40,955 nucleotides of DNA from Lentisphaerae bacterium GWF2_57_35. Lineage in GTDB: Bacteria > Verrucomicrobiota > Kiritimatiellia > CAIQIC01 > GWF2-57-35. Position numbers and translations under genes: made by a program. Shown one piece after another: positions 40,306-40,955 of this stretch; within the stretch, counting starts at the first letter, position 1; each line of letters opens with the position of its first letter. Location: assembly GCA_001804865.1 (NCBI GenBank), contig MHBK01000005.1, positions 1 to 40,955 of the forward strand, read 5' to 3'. The notes under the pieces were generated by a model. It had not been told where the DNA came from. It searched no databases and worked only from the letters and a program-made list of their open reading frames with translations.

Positions 40306-40955
40306 ATGAAGCAATCAAGAAGGTTCAGATTGGGGTTGTTGTTTGCCGCAACGTTGAGTTCGTTGGTTGTGTTAGCCGCCGTTTCGAAACAGATCGAAAA
40401 GCCTGCGCCGGTCGATCCTGTGCGATATCAAGAGCTGATGGAGGCCGAGGTCTCCGACCTCAGTGAATTGCAGCAGCTTCTCTTGGAAGAGTTCGATTTT
40501 TACCGGGCCATCACCCCTCCCTTTGACGATTTTATCCTCAAGCAACCGAGCAGTCCTTTTCTGTTGCCGTTTGCGCGGTGGAGCGTTTTTCCGGCAGAGT
40601 TCGTAAAAAATCTTGTTGCGGAGTACGAGAATTCGATCAAAGTCTATCCCATCACGATTCGGGTCGATGGGGCTGCCCGGGAAGCTGTTTTCCAATCCAC
40701 TCTAACCGGCAAGCGGCTCTACGCCTTGCCGCTGGGGTACGACCCGGATGAGCGTTTTCGCAACGCCTCCGTGGCGCCTTGCTCCAATGTGCAAATTTTG
40801 GCCAAACTCATTCCGTCCGATTCCCTCGAAGCTTGGCTTTACGTATCCGACCGGCTCTGCGCCCAAGCCGCAAGTCTCCAAAGCCTGGACGGGGGCATGC
40901 AACTGATGCGCTCCGAAGAGGCCGCGACCAATATCGTTTTTGAAGCCATCTCCCG
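40306..40955 (+). CDS. Secreted protein of unknown function (5' part; C-terminus beyond right edge)
   Basis: The frame is open from the ATG at 40306 to the window edge (216 residues). AAAGGGGTGAG stands before the start. The N-terminus is a signal peptide or anchor (MKQSRRFRLGLLFAATLSSLVVLAAV). The following region is a helix-rich, acidic stretch (EAEVSDLSELQQLLLEEF), then a domain with PFDDFILKQPSSPFLLPF and an IRVDGAAREAVFQ strand. Two cysteines occur (CSNV, CAQAA). I recognise no family. No neighbour to the right is visible. Confidence 0.8.
   Translation, partial: MKQSRRFRLGLLFAATLSSLVVLAAVSKQIEKPAPVDPVRYQELMEAEVSDLSELQQLLLEEFDFYRAITPPFDDFILKQPSSPFLLPFARWSVFPAEFVKNLVAEYENSIKVYPITIRVDGAAREAVFQSTLTGKRLYALPLGYDPDERFRNASVAPCSNVQILAKLIPSDSLEAWLYVSDRLCAQAASLQSLDGGMQLMRSEEAATNIVFEAIS

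Overview
The window is GC-rich chromosomal DNA from a Gram-negative bacterium, most likely of the PVC group (Verrucomicrobiota/Kiritimatiellota/Planctomycetota-like). The main reasons are the long MoxR - DUF58 - BatA-like - VWA - DUF4175-like - DUF4159 operon, several lipoproteins and a CsgG-family protein (an outer membrane), a tiny lysine/arginine-rich protein, and many dispersed hairpin and low-complexity repeats between genes. The phylum assignment is inference from gene content; there is no rRNA to settle it. No phage, insertion sequence or CRISPR array is visible.

Layout. (1) 1-2371, minus: 5' part of a large secreted protein with cadherin/Ig-like repeats, running off the left edge. (2) 3131-8140, plus: an alpha/beta-hydrolase lipoprotein, a repeat-rich gap, and mfd. 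(3) 13131-8153, minus: an FHA membrane protein, a family 2 glycosyltransferase, a rhomboid protease and a PAS-PAS-PP2C phosphatase, probably one transcription unit that converges on mfd. (4) 14037-16958, minus: a pentapeptide-repeat protein, ruvA, a CsgG-like lipoprotein, the remnant of a GxxExxY gene, a single-domain response regulator, and a 43-residue basic protein that may have a leaderless mRNA. (5) 20670-17279, minus: E1 alpha, E1 beta and E2 of a 2-oxoacid dehydrogenase complex, without E3 in the window. (6) 20799-20874: tRNA-Glu(CTC), followed by a DUF7000 protein and a small lipoprotein on the minus strand. (7) 22479-39785, plus: nine tightly packed genes, the most notable system here. 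(8) The right edge holds a gap with a nested RNA-like hairpin and the 5' part of a secreted protein of unknown function.

The nine-gene operon starts with a lipoprotein and a large secreted helical protein, both unrecognised. It continues with a MoxR AAA+ ATPase, a DUF58 protein, two membrane-anchored VWA proteins with intact MIDAS motifs, a membrane protein with a long coiled coil (DUF4175-like), a DUF4159 protein with a CCCC motif, and a 1306-residue membrane-anchored protein in which two thioredoxin-like CxxC domains flank HEAT repeats. Five successive junctions are four-base ATGA/GTGA overlaps. The MoxR/VWA core is a known type of chaperone-like envelope system. The two leading genes and the double-thioredoxin HEAT protein suggest an envelope maturation or thiol-handling machine that deserves study.

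Intergenic DNA is unusually rich in structure: a family of hairpins with unrelated but perfectly paired stems around an nnGGAG-type loop, a 30-nt inverted repeat of TTCCGTG units, a 21-bp inverted repeat with a third copy nearby, and tandem CAGTGATCAGT, CTCCCCA and TGGAG arrays.
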